The translations under genes and the position numbers were made by a program. A stretch of DNA of 64,000 nt from Caballeronia glebae (GTDB lineage: Bacteria; Pseudomonadota; Gammaproteobacteria; Burkholderiales; Burkholderiaceae). Below are positions 16,581 to 25,933 of the stretch, one piece after another (position 1 is the first letter of the stretch; each line of letters starts with the position of its first letter). Below the pieces are notes generated by a model. That model did not search any database. It saw only the letters and a program-made list of their open reading frames with translations, and was not told the DNA's origin. Where the stretch lies: positions 124,001-188,000 of the forward strand of contig NZ_FCOJ02000004.1 in assembly GCF_001545035.1 (NCBI RefSeq), in the 5' to 3' direction.

Positions 16581-17273
16581 ATGTCGGTTATGTCGGTCAC
16601 GTCGAAAGTTGCAATCGCAAGTATCGTCGAAGCCGTGCTGTTCATCGCGTTGCTGTTCGGCGCGGCGGGCACGCTCGAATGGGGCGCGGGATGGGCGTGG
16701 ATGGTTTTGATGTTCGGCGGTGGCGGCGTGGTGACGGCGCTCATCGCGCGGCGCGATCCCGCCTTGCTCGCCGAACGCATGCGCTCGCCGATGCAGCCCG
16801 GTCAGCCGCTCTGGGACAAGATCTTTCTCGTCGCGATGGGCGTGCTGTGGTGCGCGTGGCTCGTCCTGATGGGACTCGACGCCGTGCGCTTTCGCTGGTC
16901 CGTCATGCCGCTCTGGCTCGCGTCGGCCGGGTCGGCGCTCGTCGCGCTTTCATTCTGGCTCGTCGCGCGCGTGTTTCTGGAAAACACGTTTCTCGCACCC
17001 GTCGTGAAGATTCAGACCGAGCGCGGACATCGCGTGATATCGAGCGGGCCGTATGCGGTCGTGCGTCATCCGCTCTACGCCGCCGCCGCCATCATGATTC
17101 CTTCTAGCGCGCTCGTGCTCGGCTCGTGGTGGGGGCTTGCGTTCTCCGTGCTGCTGCTCGCGGGACTCGTCTGGCGCACGGTCATGGAGGAGCGCGAACT
17201 CGTCGCGCATCTCGAAGGTTATGCGCAATACGCGCGACGCGTGCGCTATCGGCTCGTGCCCTTCGTCTGGTAG
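16581..17273 (+). CDS. Isoprenylcysteine carboxyl methyltransferase family membrane protein
   Basis: A 230-aa integral membrane protein with five or six hydrophobic segments. The C-terminal half has the family motif GPYAVVRHPLYAA and then EERELVAHLEGYAQYARRVRYRLVP, which form the S-adenosylmethionine and lipid site in ICMT/PEMT enzymes. Bacterial members methylate unknown lipophilic substrates. No clear ribosome site; the start may be a few codons downstream. Confidence 0.8.
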   Translation: MSVMSVTSKVAIASIVEAVLFIALLFGAAGTLEWGAGWAWMVLMFGGGGVVTALIARRDPALLAERMRSPMQPGQPLWDKIFLVAMGVLWCAWLVLMGLDAVRFRWSVMPLWLASAGSALVALSFWLVARVFLENTFLAPVVKIQTERGHRVISSGPYAVVRHPLYAAAAIMIPSSALVLGSWWGLAFSVLLLAGLVWRTVMEERELVAHLEGYAQYARRVRYRLVPFVW

Positions 17274-17368
17274 ATACGCGCTGCACGAAATTTCGGGAAT
17301 AAATCGCCGTCATGCACGTTCATGCAGAAGACAGGTGCAATCCGTCGCGCCTTCCTTCTCGCCAGATC

Positions 17369-18364
17369 ATGAATATGACGACCGTTCCATCGCAGGATTC
17401 GCATGGGTCTCTCACGGCGACTTCGCCCGGGGCGTCTCCTTCGACAGAAAGTCTTTCCGGCATGGTCGCGTTCGTTCGCGCGGCGGAATCGGGCAGTTTC
17501 GTGGCGGCGGGGCGCGCGCTGGGACTGTCGGCTTCGGCCGTGGGCAAGAGCGTGATGCGGCTCGAAGCGAAGCTCGGCGTGCAACTGCTCAATCGCACGA
17601 CGCGCAGGATCGGGCTCACGCACGAAGGCGCACGTTTTTTCGCGCGCTGCAAACGCATGCTCGCCGATCTCGAAGAAGCGGAGAGCGAGCTGTTCCATTC
17701 GACCTCGTCGCCGCGCGGACGGTTGCGCATCAGCGCGCCGTCGCTCGGCACGCGGCTTCTGATGCCGCTCGTGCCGGAATTCAGGCGACGCTATCCCGAC
17801 ATCGAACTGGATATCGAATTCAGCGATCGCGTGGCCGATGTCACGCAGGAAGGCTATGACGCGGTGATCCGCACGGGACGTCTCGCCGATTCGCAATTGC
17901 TCGCGCGGCCGCTCGCGCAATACGGGCCGGTGGTGGTGGGCTCGCCCGCATACTTCGCCGGTCATGGCGAGCCTACGACGCCCGACGATCTCGAAGGCCA
18001 TGCGTGCATCCGCTTCCGTTCTCCGGCGAGCGGCCGTACCGAACTTTGGCGTTTCGCGCGCGACGATCACACCTTCGCCATCGACCCGCATGCGACGCTC
18101 ATGTTCAACGACATGGAAGCCGTGCTCGCTGCCTGCATCTCTGGACTGGGGCTCGCCTGCGTGCCGGATTTCATCGCAAGGAGCGCGCTGGAAGGCGGCA
18201 TGCTGCGCGCGGTGCTCGGTGCGCATATGCGCACGGAAGGCGTGTTTCAGATTCTATGGCCGCCGAGCCGTCACGAAGCGCCGCGCCTGCGCGCGTTCAT
18301 CGATCACGTCGCGCAGCGTTTAGGCGGCCTGCCTTCGCACGAAGTCCGATTTCGCGCGGCCTGA
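17369..18364 (+). CDS. LysR-family transcriptional regulator
   Basis: Standard LysR layout in 331 aa: an N-terminal HTH (MVAFVRAAESGSFVAAGRAL, SASAVGKSVMRLEAKLGVQL, NRTTRRIGLT) after a low-complexity extension of about 30 residues, and a two-lobed effector domain. An upstream ATG at 17312 is in frame but would add a non-conserved leader. No divergent partner gene is present; it follows the methyltransferase gene. Targets are unknown. Confidence 0.87.
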   Translation: MNMTTVPSQDSHGSLTATSPGASPSTESLSGMVAFVRAAESGSFVAAGRALGLSASAVGKSVMRLEAKLGVQLLNRTTRRIGLTHEGARFFARCKRMLADLEEAESELFHSTSSPRGRLRISAPSLGTRLLMPLVPEFRRRYPDIELDIEFSDRVADVTQEGYDAVIRTGRLADSQLLARPLAQYGPVVVGSPAYFAGHGEPTTPDDLEGHACIRFRSPASGRTELWRFARDDHTFAIDPHATLMFNDMEAVLAACISGLGLACVPDFIARSALEGGMLRAVLGAHMRTEGVFQILWPPSRHEAPRLRAFIDHVAQRLGGLPSHEVRFRAA

Positions 18365-18367
18365 AGA

Positions 18368-18532
18368 TCAACTTTTCTTCGAGGTCTTCGCGACGAACGG
18401 CGCGGGCGCGTGCGCGACTTTCTCGCTGCCGCACTTGGGGCATTTGAGTTGCACCGTTGCGTGCTCGACGATGTGCTCCGCGTGCTCGAAGGTCTCGCCG
18501 CAATCCTGGCAACGGTATTGATAAGTCGGCAT
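18368..18532 (-). CDS. FmdB-family zinc ribbon protein
   Basis: A 54-aa protein beginning MPTYQYRCQDCG with a second CPKCGS pair, giving a four-cysteine zinc ribbon as in FmdB/CxxC-CxxC-SSSS proteins. The start is chosen because GGGAGG lies 5 nt upstream and the family always starts MPxYxYxC. The Lys/Ala tail is typical. FmdB was described as a putative regulator of amide metabolism in Methylophilus, but the general function is unclear. Confidence 0.85.
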   Translation of the reverse strand: MPTYQYRCQDCGETFEHAEHIVEHATVQLKCPKCGSEKVAHAPAPFVAKTSKKS

Positions 18533-18614
18533 GGCATCCTCCCGCGCGCGACCGGTGATCCGGCGCAAGCCACGCCGGTTCCACTCATTCTAGTTCAGCG
18601 AACGCGCGTGAAAA

Positions 18615-19427
18615 TCAGTTCACGACGCGGCGCACGAGCGGCGTTTCCGGCGTCGGATAGCCGGCTTGCCTGAATGTTTCGATGATCGCGCGATTGGTGT
18701 CGAAATAGACCTGCCAATAGTCGCTCGTATTGGTATAAGGCCGAACGCACAAAAGCGGGCCCTCCGGCGTGAAGGCCATGACTTCCACATCGGGCGGCGG
18801 CGTGGTCGCCACGTTCGGGATATGGGCGACCGCTTCTTTCAGACGCGCGATGGCATCGAGTGGATCGACACCGTTCGCGATCTTCGCGGTCAATTCGACA
18901 CGCCGATGCGGCAGCAAGCTGAAGTTCCAGATCGTGTCGGAAAAGATCTTGTTATTGCCGATGATGGCCGCCACATTGTCGGGCGTCGTGATCGTCGTGC
19001 CGAAGAGACCGAGTTCGGTAACGGTGCCGGTCACGCCGCCCGCGGTCACGAAATCGCCCACTTTAAAAGGCCGCAGCACCTGCATGAATACGCCCGCCGC
19101 GAAGTGCGCGAGCAGTCCACCCCACGCCGTGCCGATCGCGAGACCGAGACCCGCGAGCAACGCGGCGAAGGACGTGGTCTGAACGCCGAAGACCTGCAGG
19201 ATCGCGAGTACGAGCAGCAGATTGAGAATGACGCCGAGGATAGACCCGAGATAATGCGCAAGCGTTGGATCGACGCGGCCGTTGCGCGAAAGAAGCTTGC
19301 GCAGTGTTCCCGTGACGAGATTGATCAGCCAGCGGCCGATGATCCACAGCGCGATGGCGCCGATCACCATGATCGCGAAGTCGACGCCGCGCGTCATGAT
19401 GAATACACGTACCGTGTCCAGGTTCAT
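18615..19427 (-). CDS. mscS: Small-conductance mechanosensitive channel, MscS family
   Basis: A 270-aa protein with three membrane segments (about 15-38, 60-82, 88-115), the third rich in Gly/Ala (LLAGLGLAIGTAWGGLLAHFAAGVF) as in the MscS pore helix, followed by the beta domain (RPFKVGDFVTAGGVTGTVTELGLF) and the alpha-beta vestibule. It opens on hypoosmotic shock to release solutes. Length is close to E. coli MscS (286 aa). Confidence 0.92.
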   Translation of the reverse strand: MNLDTVRVFIMTRGVDFAIMVIGAIALWIIGRWLINLVTGTLRKLLSRNGRVDPTLAHYLGSILGVILNLLLVLAILQVFGVQTTSFAALLAGLGLAIGTAWGGLLAHFAAGVFMQVLRPFKVGDFVTAGGVTGTVTELGLFGTTITTPDNVAAIIGNNKIFSDTIWNFSLLPHRRVELTAKIANGVDPLDAIARLKEAVAHIPNVATTPPPDVEVMAFTPEGPLLCVRPYTNTSDYWQVYFDTNRAIIETFRQAGYPTPETPLVRRVVN

Positions 19428-19585
19428 GTCTTTCTCGCGTGCGTGGCACTTCGTCGGAGGAACACGTCAAGCCGGGAAAACATGCCGCATAGGCCACACG
19501 AGTTATAGGCGATGCACCGCGTCATCGCAAGAATTACGGCTATGTCTGGTTTTATCGGAAGGATCGACCGCTCGACGCAGCACGA

Positions 19586-20116
19586 TCATGTCCATTCTGC
19601 TTCGTCGGCGTTCTGATCGGGCAGGGTTAGTCCGGATGCGGGCAAGGGCAGCGCGGTCTTATAGCGCACCTGCTTGAGCGCGAAGCTCGAACGAATGTTG
19701 GCGACACCCGGCATTTTCGTGAGCCGCTCCAGGATGAAGCGTTCGAGCGCGGCCACGTCGGGTAACACGACACGCAATAAGTAATCGGCGTCGCCCGTCA
19801 TCAGATAACACTCCATCACTTCGGGCCGCTCGCTGATAGCCTGCTCGAAACGCGCGAGTGCATCCTTGATCTGCTTTTCCAGACTGACCTGAATGAAAAC
19901 ATTGATGGAAAGCCCGAGCGCTTCAGGATTCAGCAAGGTGACGTGCTGCTTGAAGAGACCGGCTTTTTCCAGTGCGCGCACGCGATTGAAGCAGGGCGTC
20001 GCCGAAAGATTCACGGCGCGCGCGAGTTCGGAGTTGGTGATGCGCGCGTTTTGCTGAAGCTGATTCAATATGCCGATGTCGATGCGGTCGAGGCGCTGTT
20101 TGGCGGGTGCCGTCAT
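19586..20116 (-). CDS. Lrp/AsnC-family regulator (MdeR-like by context)
   Basis: A 176-aa regulator: HTH at about residues 8-65 ([38 protein letters not shown]) and RAM ligand domain at 75-155 with [17 protein letters not shown]. It is divergent from an AceE-type E1 gene across 138 bp. The same arrangement is known for mdeR and mdeB of Pseudomonas putida, where the Lrp-type MdeR activates 2-oxobutyrate dehydrogenase, so that role is inferred here. mdeA (methionine gamma-lyase) is absent. Confidence 0.85.
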   Translation of the reverse strand: MTAPAKQRLDRIDIGILNQLQQNARITNSELARAVNLSATPCFNRVRALEKAGLFKQHVTLLNPEALGLSINVFIQVSLEKQIKDALARFEQAISERPEVMECYLMTGDADYLLRVVLPDVAALERFILERLTKMPGVANIRSSFALKQVRYKTALPLPASGLTLPDQNADEAEWT

Positions 20117-20254
20117 AGTCGAAAGATTCCGGTTTTTGGCATTTCAGAAGTATAAACACACTACCGCAAAGCGCGACGCCAGCCAAATGAGACGCACATT
20201 CTGCGCATCAATGGATATGCTTGAACGTATTGTCTAGTTAAGCGGAGTCGCACC

Positions 20255-22960
20255 ATGACCGACTTGTCGAGCGGTACCACCCAGCTTCTTTCCATTGCCA
20301 AGGGACGCGAGGACACCGATCCCGGTGAAACCGCCGAATGGCTGGAGGCGCTCGATGCGGTTGTCGCGCACGTCGGTAAAGATCGCGCGCAATATCTTTT
20401 CGACAGGCTCGCGGAGCATGCGCTTTCGGTAGGCGTCGAATCGTCGCGGGCGCGCGCGACACCGTATGCGAATACGATTCCCGTATCGCAGCAGCAGCCT
20501 TATCCCGGCAATCTCGACACCGAGGAAAAGCTCGCGGCCGTGCTGCGCTGGAATGCGCTCGCGATGGTCGTGCGCGCGAATCGCGCCTATGGCGAACTCG
20601 GCGGCCATATCGCAAGTTATGCGTCGGCGGCGGATCTTTTCGAAGTCGGCTTCAATCATTTCTTTAAAGCCGCCGATGAAAACAATGGCGGCGATATCGT
20701 CTACTTTCAGCCGCATTCATCGCCTGGCGTCTATGCGCGCGCTTTCCTCGAAGGCTTTCTCGGCGAAGAACATCTGAAACACTATCGGCGAGAGATCGCG
20801 GGGCCGGGCTTGTGCTCGTATCCCCATCCCTGGCTGATGCCGGATTTCTGGCAATTTCCGACTGGCTCGATGGGCATTGGCCCGATCAATTCGATCTATC
20901 AAGCGCGCTTCATGCGGTATTTGCAGAACCGCAATCTGCAGCGCACGGAAGGGCGCAAAGTGTGGGGCTTCTTCGGCGACGGCGAGATGGACGAACCCGA
21001 ATCGATCGGGGCGCTGTCGCTCGCGGCGCGCGAGCAACTCGATAACCTTGTGTTCGTCATCAACTGCAATCTGCAGCGGCTCGATGGTCCCGTGCGCAGC
21101 AATGGACGCATTGTCGATGAACTCGAAGCGCAATTCACCGGCGCGGGCTGGAACGTCATCAAAGTGTTATGGGGCTCGGACTGGGACGCGCTGTTCGCGC
21201 GCGATCGCACCAATGCCTTGCTGCGCGCGTTCGCGCATACCGTCGACGGCCAATTCCAGACCTTCTCGGCGAACGACGGCCGCTATAACCGCGAGCGTTT
21301 CTTCGGACAGAACCCGGAACTCGCGGCGCTCGTCGCGCATATGTCGGATGAAGATATCGACCGCTTGCGCCGTGGCGGTCACGATGTGCGTAAGCTCTAC
21401 GCGGCTTATGCGAAGGCGCTTTCGCACAAGGGTCAGCCAACCGTGATTCTTGCTAAGACCATGAAGGGCTTCGGCATGGGCACGGTGGGACAGGGCCGCA
21501 TGACGACGCATCAGCAGAAGAAGCTCGATCTCGACGATCTCAAGCAATTCCGCGATCGCTTCCGCTTGCCGCTGTCCGATGAAGATGTCGAGCAGGTGAA
21601 GTTTTATAAGCCCGCCGATAACGCGCCGGAAATGCGCTATCTGCATGAGCGTCGCGCGGCATTGGGCGGTTATCTGCCGCGCCGTCGCGCGAAGGCGTCG
21701 CTTGGGCTCACGCCGCCCGCGCTCGGCACCTGGGGCCAGTTTGCACTCGACGCATCCGGCAAGGAAATGTCGACGACGATGGCCTTCGTGCGCATGCTCG
21801 GCAGCCTGCTGAAGGACAAGACGCTCGGGCCGCGCGTCGTGCCCGTGGTTGCAGACGAGGCGCGCACGTTCGGCATGGCGAATCTCTTCAGGCAGGTGGG
21901 CATCTATTCCCCGCTCGGTCAACTGTACGAGCCGGAGGACATGGGTTCGATGCTCTATTACCGCGAGGACACGCGCGGCCAGATTCTCGAAGAGGGCATT
22001 TCGGAGGCGGGCGCGGTGTCGTCGTGGATCGCGGCCGCGACGTCGTACAGCGTGCACGATCTGCCCATGCTGCCGTTCTACATCTACTACTCGATGTTCG
22101 GTTTCCAGCGCATCGGCGACCTGATTTTCGCGGCGGCGGATCAGCGTTCGCGCGGCTTTCTCATCGGCGCGACGGCGGGGCGCACGACGCTCGGCGGCGA
22201 AGGCTTGCAGCATCAGGACGGCACGAGCCATCTCTCGGCATCGACGATTCCGAACTGCCGCGCCTACGATCCCGCGTTCGCTTATGAAGTCGCGGCTATC
22301 GTCGACGAAGGCATGCAGGAGATGATGGAACGCCAGAACGACGTGTTCTATTACGTCACGGTGACTAACGAAAATTACGCGCAACCGTCGGCGCCCGGCG
22401 GCTCGCTGGATGCGCCAACGCGCGAAGGCATTTTGCGCGGCATCTATCGCATCGGCGGCGATGCAAACGCGCAAGTGCAATTGCTCGGCTCCGGCGCGAT
22501 CCTCAACGAAGCGGCCGCCGCGCGCGCGATGCTGAAAGACGATTGGAACATCGACGCCGCGCTGTGGAGCGTGACGAGCTACACGGAACTGCATCGCGAT
22601 GGCGCGTCATGCGAGCGCGCGGCGCGCCTCACCGACGACGCGAACGTGCCCTTCGTCACGCGCGCGCTCGAAGGATCGCGCGGCCCCGTGATCGCGGCGA
22701 CGGATTACGTGCGCGCGGTGCCCGAACTGATTCGCGCCTACGTGCCGCGCCGCTATGTCACGCTCGGCACCGATGGCTTCGGCCGCAGCGACACGCGTCA
22801 ATCGTTGCGTGAATTCTTCGAAGTGGATCGTGTGTCGATCGTCATTGCCGCGTTGAAATCGCTCGTGGACGAAGGCGTCATCGACAGCCTGACTTTGAAA
22901 ACCGCGCGCGAAAAGTACGGCAAGACGCGGGAATCGCAAGACGCGCCCTGGCTGCGTTAA
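20255..22960 (+). CDS. Homodimeric 2-oxo acid dehydrogenase E1 (AceE/MdeB type)
   Basis: A 901-aa thiamine-diphosphate enzyme of the homodimeric pyruvate dehydrogenase E1 class. The ThDP motif is GDGEMDEP (241-248) through NCN (270-272); FGMANLFRQVGIYSPLGQLYEPEDM and QHQDGTSH are typical of AceE. It lacks E2 and E3 genes in its neighbourhood, so it must borrow those subunits. The divergent Lrp gene makes a 2-oxobutyrate-preferring MdeB role as likely as pyruvate oxidation. GGAG precedes the start by 7 nt. Its stop overlaps the stop of the convergent phosphoribosyltransferase gene by 4 bp. Confidence 0.9.
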   Translation: MTDLSSGTTQLLSIAKGREDTDPGETAEWLEALDAVVAHVGKDRAQYLFDRLAEHALSVGVESSRARATPYANTIPVSQQQPYPGNLDTEEKLAAVLRWNALAMVVRANRAYGELGGHIASYASAADLFEVGFNHFFKAADENNGGDIVYFQPHSSPGVYARAFLEGFLGEEHLKHYRREIAGPGLCSYPHPWLMPDFWQFPTGSMGIGPINSIYQARFMRYLQNRNLQRTEGRKVWGFFGDGEMDEPESIGALSLAAREQLDNLVFVINCNLQRLDGPVRSNGRIVDELEAQFTGAGWNVIKVLWGSDWDALFARDRTNALLRAFAHTVDGQFQTFSANDGRYNRERFFGQNPELAALVAHMSDEDIDRLRRGGHDVRKLYAAYAKALSHKGQPTVILAKTMKGFGMGTVGQGRMTTHQQKKLDLDDLKQFRDRFRLPLSDEDVEQVKFYKPADNAPEMRYLHERRAALGGYLPRRRAKASLGLTPPALGTWGQFALDASGKEMSTTMAFVRMLGSLLKDKTLGPRVVPVVADEARTFGMANLFRQVGIYSPLGQLYEPEDMGSMLYYREDTRGQILEEGISEAGAVSSWIAAATSYSVHDLPMLPFYIYYSMFGFQRIGDLIFAAADQRSRGFLIGATAGRTTLGGEGLQHQDGTSHLSASTIPNCRAYDPAFAYEVAAIVDEGMQEMMERQNDVFYYVTVTNENYAQPSAPGGSLDAPTREGILRGIYRIGGDANAQVQLLGSGAILNEAAAARAMLKDDWNIDAALWSVTSYTELHRDGASCERAARLTDDANVPFVTRALEGSRGPVIAATDYVRAVPELIRAYVPRRYVTLGTDGFGRSDTRQSLREFFEVDRVSIVIAALKSLVDEGVIDSLTLKTAREKYGKTRESQDAPWLR

Positions 22961-23607
22961 GCATGCTTGCGCGCCGCGTCGAGCAGCTCGCGCACTTCTT
23001 CGTCGCTCGTCTGATCGAAGTCGATGTAGAACTGCCCGACGCCGAAGTATCGATGCGGCCGCATAACGCAGACGAATTCGTCGACGTCGTTTTCAACGCG
23101 CGCTTCCGAATCGAGCGGCGCAACCGGTAGCGCCGCGACGATCTTCGACGGATGCGCATGACGCAATGACATCGCCGCGGCCTTCATCGTCGCGCCGGTC
23201 GCCATGCCGTCATCGACGACGATAGCGACGCGGCCGTTCACATCGAGCGGCGGCATGTCGCCGCGATACAGCGTCTCGCGCCGCTCCAGTTCGGCGCGCT
23301 CCTGCGCGATCACGCGATCGAGCTCGTCTTTGCCGACGCCCGCGTATTGCACGATGCGATCGTCGAGAAAGAACGCATCGCCGGATGCGATCGCGCCCAT
23401 TGCGAGTTCCGGCTGAACCGGCACGCCGAGCTTGCGCACGACGAGCACATCGAGCCGCGCACCCAACGCGCGCGCCACTTCATACGCAACAGGCACGCCG
23501 CCGCGCGGCAGTGCGAGCACGGTGACGTCGTTGCGGCCCGCATAAGCGCCGAGATGCCGCGCAAGCTCGCGGCCCGCTTCTCTCCGGTTCTCGAACACCG
23601 AGTCCAT
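22957..23607 (-). CDS. Phosphoribosyltransferase-domain protein
   Basis: A 216-aa type I PRTase-fold protein with the PRPP loop IVVDDGMATGATMKAA (about 128-143), LPRGGVPVAYEVARAL and VVRKLGVPVQPELAMGAI. This subgroup (predicted phosphoribosyltransferases often found beside erythromycin-esterase or dienelactone-hydrolase genes) has no proven substrate. The start at 23607 has AAGGA with 8 nt spacing; the longer frame upstream runs into the crotonase gene. It follows that gene by 13 bp and is probably cotranscribed. Confidence 0.85.
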   Translation of the reverse strand: MDSVFENRREAGRELARHLGAYAGRNDVTVLALPRGGVPVAYEVARALGARLDVLVVRKLGVPVQPELAMGAIASGDAFFLDDRIVQYAGVGKDELDRVIAQERAELERRETLYRGDMPPLDVNGRVAIVVDDGMATGATMKAAAMSLRHAHPSKIVAALPVAPLDSEARVENDVDEFVCVMRPHRYFGVGQFYIDFDQTSDEEVRELLDAARKHA

Positions 23608-23620
23608 GTCGCTTGTCCTT

Positions 23621-24415
23621 TCAGTGCCGACCGCGTGCGACGAAACGCGCCGCGCCGTCGAGACCTTCATCGAAGACCGCGTGATATCCATTCGCGCCTT
23701 CGCGCTGCAATGCGCGGGCGATATCCGCGTCGAACGCGTTGTCGTGCACCGAGCACAAGTCGGCGCGCAGCGCGGCTTGCGGCAGCGCGGCCAGTTCGCA
23801 TGCGAGCGCTTCGGCTACGTTGCGCGCATCGCCTGCCGGCGCGATGCGGTTCGCAAGACCAATGGCGAGCGCTTCGTGCGCATCGACCGCGCGGCCGGTC
23901 AGGATCAGGTCGAGCGCGCGCGACATGCCGACAAGACGCGGCAGCCGTATCGTGCCGCCATCGATGAGCGGCACGCCAATGCGCCTGCAAAACACGCCGA
24001 GCACCGCGCTTTCCTCGACGACGCGCAGATCGCACCACGCCGCGAGTTCGAGTCCGCCCGCGACCGCATGACCGGCGATCGCCGCGATCACGGGTTTGGT
24101 CAGCGCGAGTCGCGTCGGTCCCATCGGGCCGGGGCCGCCGCCGTCGGCATGGATCTCGTTGCGGCGCGCGTCGTCGTTCAGTGCGGACAAATCCGCGCCC
24201 GCGCAGAACGTGCCGCCCGCGCCCCACAGCACGGCGACCGATAGCGCATCGTCCGCATCGAAGCGCTCAAACGCCGCGCGCAATGCGTCGGCCACGGACC
24301 GATCGACGGCATTGCTACGCGCGGGCCGGTCGAGCACGACCGTCACCACACGCGGATCGCGCGCATGCGGTTCCATGCGCACGTGCTCGCCAAAAGGTTC
24401 GATGCGAGAGGTCAT
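23621..24415 (-). CDS. Enoyl-CoA hydratase/isomerase family protein
   Basis: A 264-aa crotonase-fold protein: the oxyanion-hole segments AGGTFCAGADLSAL and AIAGHAVAGGLELAAWCD are clear. One glutamate of the hydratase pair lies in GLELAAWCDLRVVEESA; the second is not obvious in IGVPLIDGGTIRLPRLVG, so hydratase activity is not assured. Start supported by GGAG at 6 nt. First gene of a two-gene unit with the phosphoribosyltransferase. Confidence 0.85.
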   Translation of the reverse strand: MTSRIEPFGEHVRMEPHARDPRVVTVVLDRPARSNAVDRSVADALRAAFERFDADDALSVAVLWGAGGTFCAGADLSALNDDARRNEIHADGGGPGPMGPTRLALTKPVIAAIAGHAVAGGLELAAWCDLRVVEESAVLGVFCRRIGVPLIDGGTIRLPRLVGMSRALDLILTGRAVDAHEALAIGLANRIAPAGDARNVAEALACELAALPQAALRADLCSVHDNAFDADIARALQREGANGYHAVFDEGLDGAARFVARGRH

Positions 24416-24569
24416 GGACCACTCCGTTTCGCGCGGACCAGTCTCCAGAATAGTCGCGGCGCGCGGCAAACGTGAGGCGTGTCGCATGCTTGCGATCACC
24501 CTACGCTAAGCCTGCATGCTGAAAATTTTGGCTCTCGCCCGGTGCACGCGATGCGATACAACGGGGCAT

Positions 24570-24662
24570 TGCACCATGAACGTGCGCACCGTAAAAGCCG
24601 CGTGAACGCGCGTTGCACCATGTTTAACCGTGCCTGCAAAGCGTCTGCACCGTTTCGATGCC
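24570..24662 (+). promoter_or_regulatory. Three TGCACC boxes upstream of amt (NtrC-like sites)
   Basis: TGCACC occurs at 24570-24575, 24614-24619 and 24646-24651. The first (TGCACC-N5-CGTGCG) and third (TGCACC-N5-GATGCC) approach the NtrC palindrome TGCACC-N5-GGTGCA. They lie 25-105 bp upstream of the sigma-54-like promoter, the right place for an enhancer. Confidence 0.55.
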
Positions 24663-24674
24663 GATTGCGCCAAC

Positions 24675-24692
24675 TTGGTCCGGAACTTGCGA
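24675..24692 (+). promoter_or_regulatory. Sigma-54 type -24/-12 promoter of the ammonium transporter gene
   Basis: TTGGTCCGGAACTTGCGA has GG (24677-24678) and GC (24689-24690) separated by exactly 10 nt, with TTGC at the -12 side, matching the RpoN consensus. Transcription would start near 24702, about 25 bp before the amt start codon. Together with the upstream TGCACC boxes it indicates nitrogen control. Confidence 0.7.
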
Positions 24693-24726
24693 AATGTGCG
24701 CCTCCTTAAGACCGACCGCTCGAATC

Positions 24727-25929
24727 ATGCAGGCACTCCAATCCGGAACCGACACTCTCTTTTTGCTGCTGGGCGCCGCGATGGTGCTTGCGATGCACGC
24801 GGGTTTCGCGTTCCTCGAACTCGGCACCGTGCGCCGCGAGAATCAGGTGAACGCGCTCGTGAAGATCCTCGTGGACTTCGCGGTCTCGACGCTCGCGTAC
24901 TTCTTTATCGGCTACAACATCGCGTATGGCGTGCAGTTCATGCACAGCGCCGATATCCTCGCCGAGCACAACGGTTATGCGCTCGTGCGCTTCTTCTTCC
25001 TGCTGACTTTCGCTGCGGCGATTCCGGCGATCGTGTCGGGCGGCATCGCGGAGCGCGCGAAGTTCAATCCGCAATTGTTCGCGACCTGCGTGATCGTCGG
25101 CTTCATTTATCCCTTGCTGGAAGGCGTGGCATGGAACGGGCGCTTCGGCATTCAGGGCTGGTTGACGCACGCGTTCGGCGCGCCGTTTCACGATTTCGCG
25201 GGCTCGGTCGTCGTGCATGCGTTCGGCGGCTGGGTCGCGTTGCCGGCCGTGCTGCTGCTCGGGCCGCGTCACGGGCGTTATCACAAGGACGGGCGCATCG
25301 CCGCGCATCCGCCTTCGAGCATTCCGTTTCTTGCGCTGGGTGCGTGGGTGCTCGCCGTCGGCTGGTTCGGCTTCAACGTGATGAGCGCGCAGACGGTCGA
25401 CAAGATCAGCGGCCTCGTCGCCGTGAATTCGCTGATGGCGATGGTCGGCGGCACGCTCGCCGCGTGGGTCGCGGGCCGCAACGATCCGGGCTTCACGTAT
25501 AACGGGCCGCTCGCGGGTCTCGTCGCGGTATGCGCGGGCTCGGACCTCATGCATCCGCTCGGCGCGCTGATCGCCGGCGCGGTCGCGGGCGTGCTGTTCG
25601 TGCAGATGTTCACGTGCGTGCAGAACCGCTGGCGCATCGACGACGTGCTCGGCGTGTGGCCGCTGCACGGCATGTGCGGCGCGTGGGGCGGCATTGCGGC
25701 GGGCATCTTCGGGCAGAAGGCGTTTGGCGGTATCGGCGGCGTGTCGATGTGGTCGCAGGTCATCGGCACGGCGGGCGCGGTGGCGCTCGCGCTCGCGGGC
25801 GGCGCGGCCGTGTATGGCGCGATCAAGATGACGGTCGGTTTGCGGCTCGATCGCGAGGAAGAGTTCAACGGCGCCGACCTCGCGATTCATCGCATCTCGT
25901 CCACGCCGGATCGCGAAATGGCCGGCTGA
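24727..25929 (+). CDS. amt: Ammonium transporter (Amt family)
   Basis: A 400-aa polytopic membrane protein with about eleven helices. The twin histidines of the pore are present (His164 in VVVHAFGGWVA and His314 in WPLHGMCG), as are the Phe gate region and the C-terminal GLRLDREEEFNGADLAIH segment that contacts PII proteins. No glnK is adjacent. There is no signal peptide and the protein starts directly with the first helix. Control by sigma-54/NtrC is predicted from the upstream sites. Confidence 0.93.
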   Translation: MQALQSGTDTLFLLLGAAMVLAMHAGFAFLELGTVRRENQVNALVKILVDFAVSTLAYFFIGYNIAYGVQFMHSADILAEHNGYALVRFFFLLTFAAAIPAIVSGGIAERAKFNPQLFATCVIVGFIYPLLEGVAWNGRFGIQGWLTHAFGAPFHDFAGSVVVHAFGGWVALPAVLLLGPRHGRYHKDGRIAAHPPSSIPFLALGAWVLAVGWFGFNVMSAQTVDKISGLVAVNSLMAMVGGTLAAWVAGRNDPGFTYNGPLAGLVAVCAGSDLMHPLGALIAGAVAGVLFVQMFTCVQNRWRIDDVLGVWPLHGMCGAWGGIAAGIFGQKAFGGIGGVSMWSQVIGTAGAVALALAGGAAVYGAIKMTVGLRLDREEEFNGADLAIHRISSTPDREMAG

Positions 25930-25933
25930 CGCC

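Noticed and set aside
21167-22594. Leftward 475-codon frame opposite the AceE-type E1 gene
   Set aside because: No domain, shadow of the E1 gene whose ThDP motif and ribosome site are unambiguous.
24527-24545. TTGGCTCTCGCCCGGTGCA as a second sigma-54 promoter
   Set aside because: GG and GC are 12 nt apart instead of 10; the site at 24675 fits the spacing.
24706-25890. Leftward 394-codon frame opposite amt
   Set aside because: Arg/His/Glu-rich shadow frame without any motif; amt is certain.
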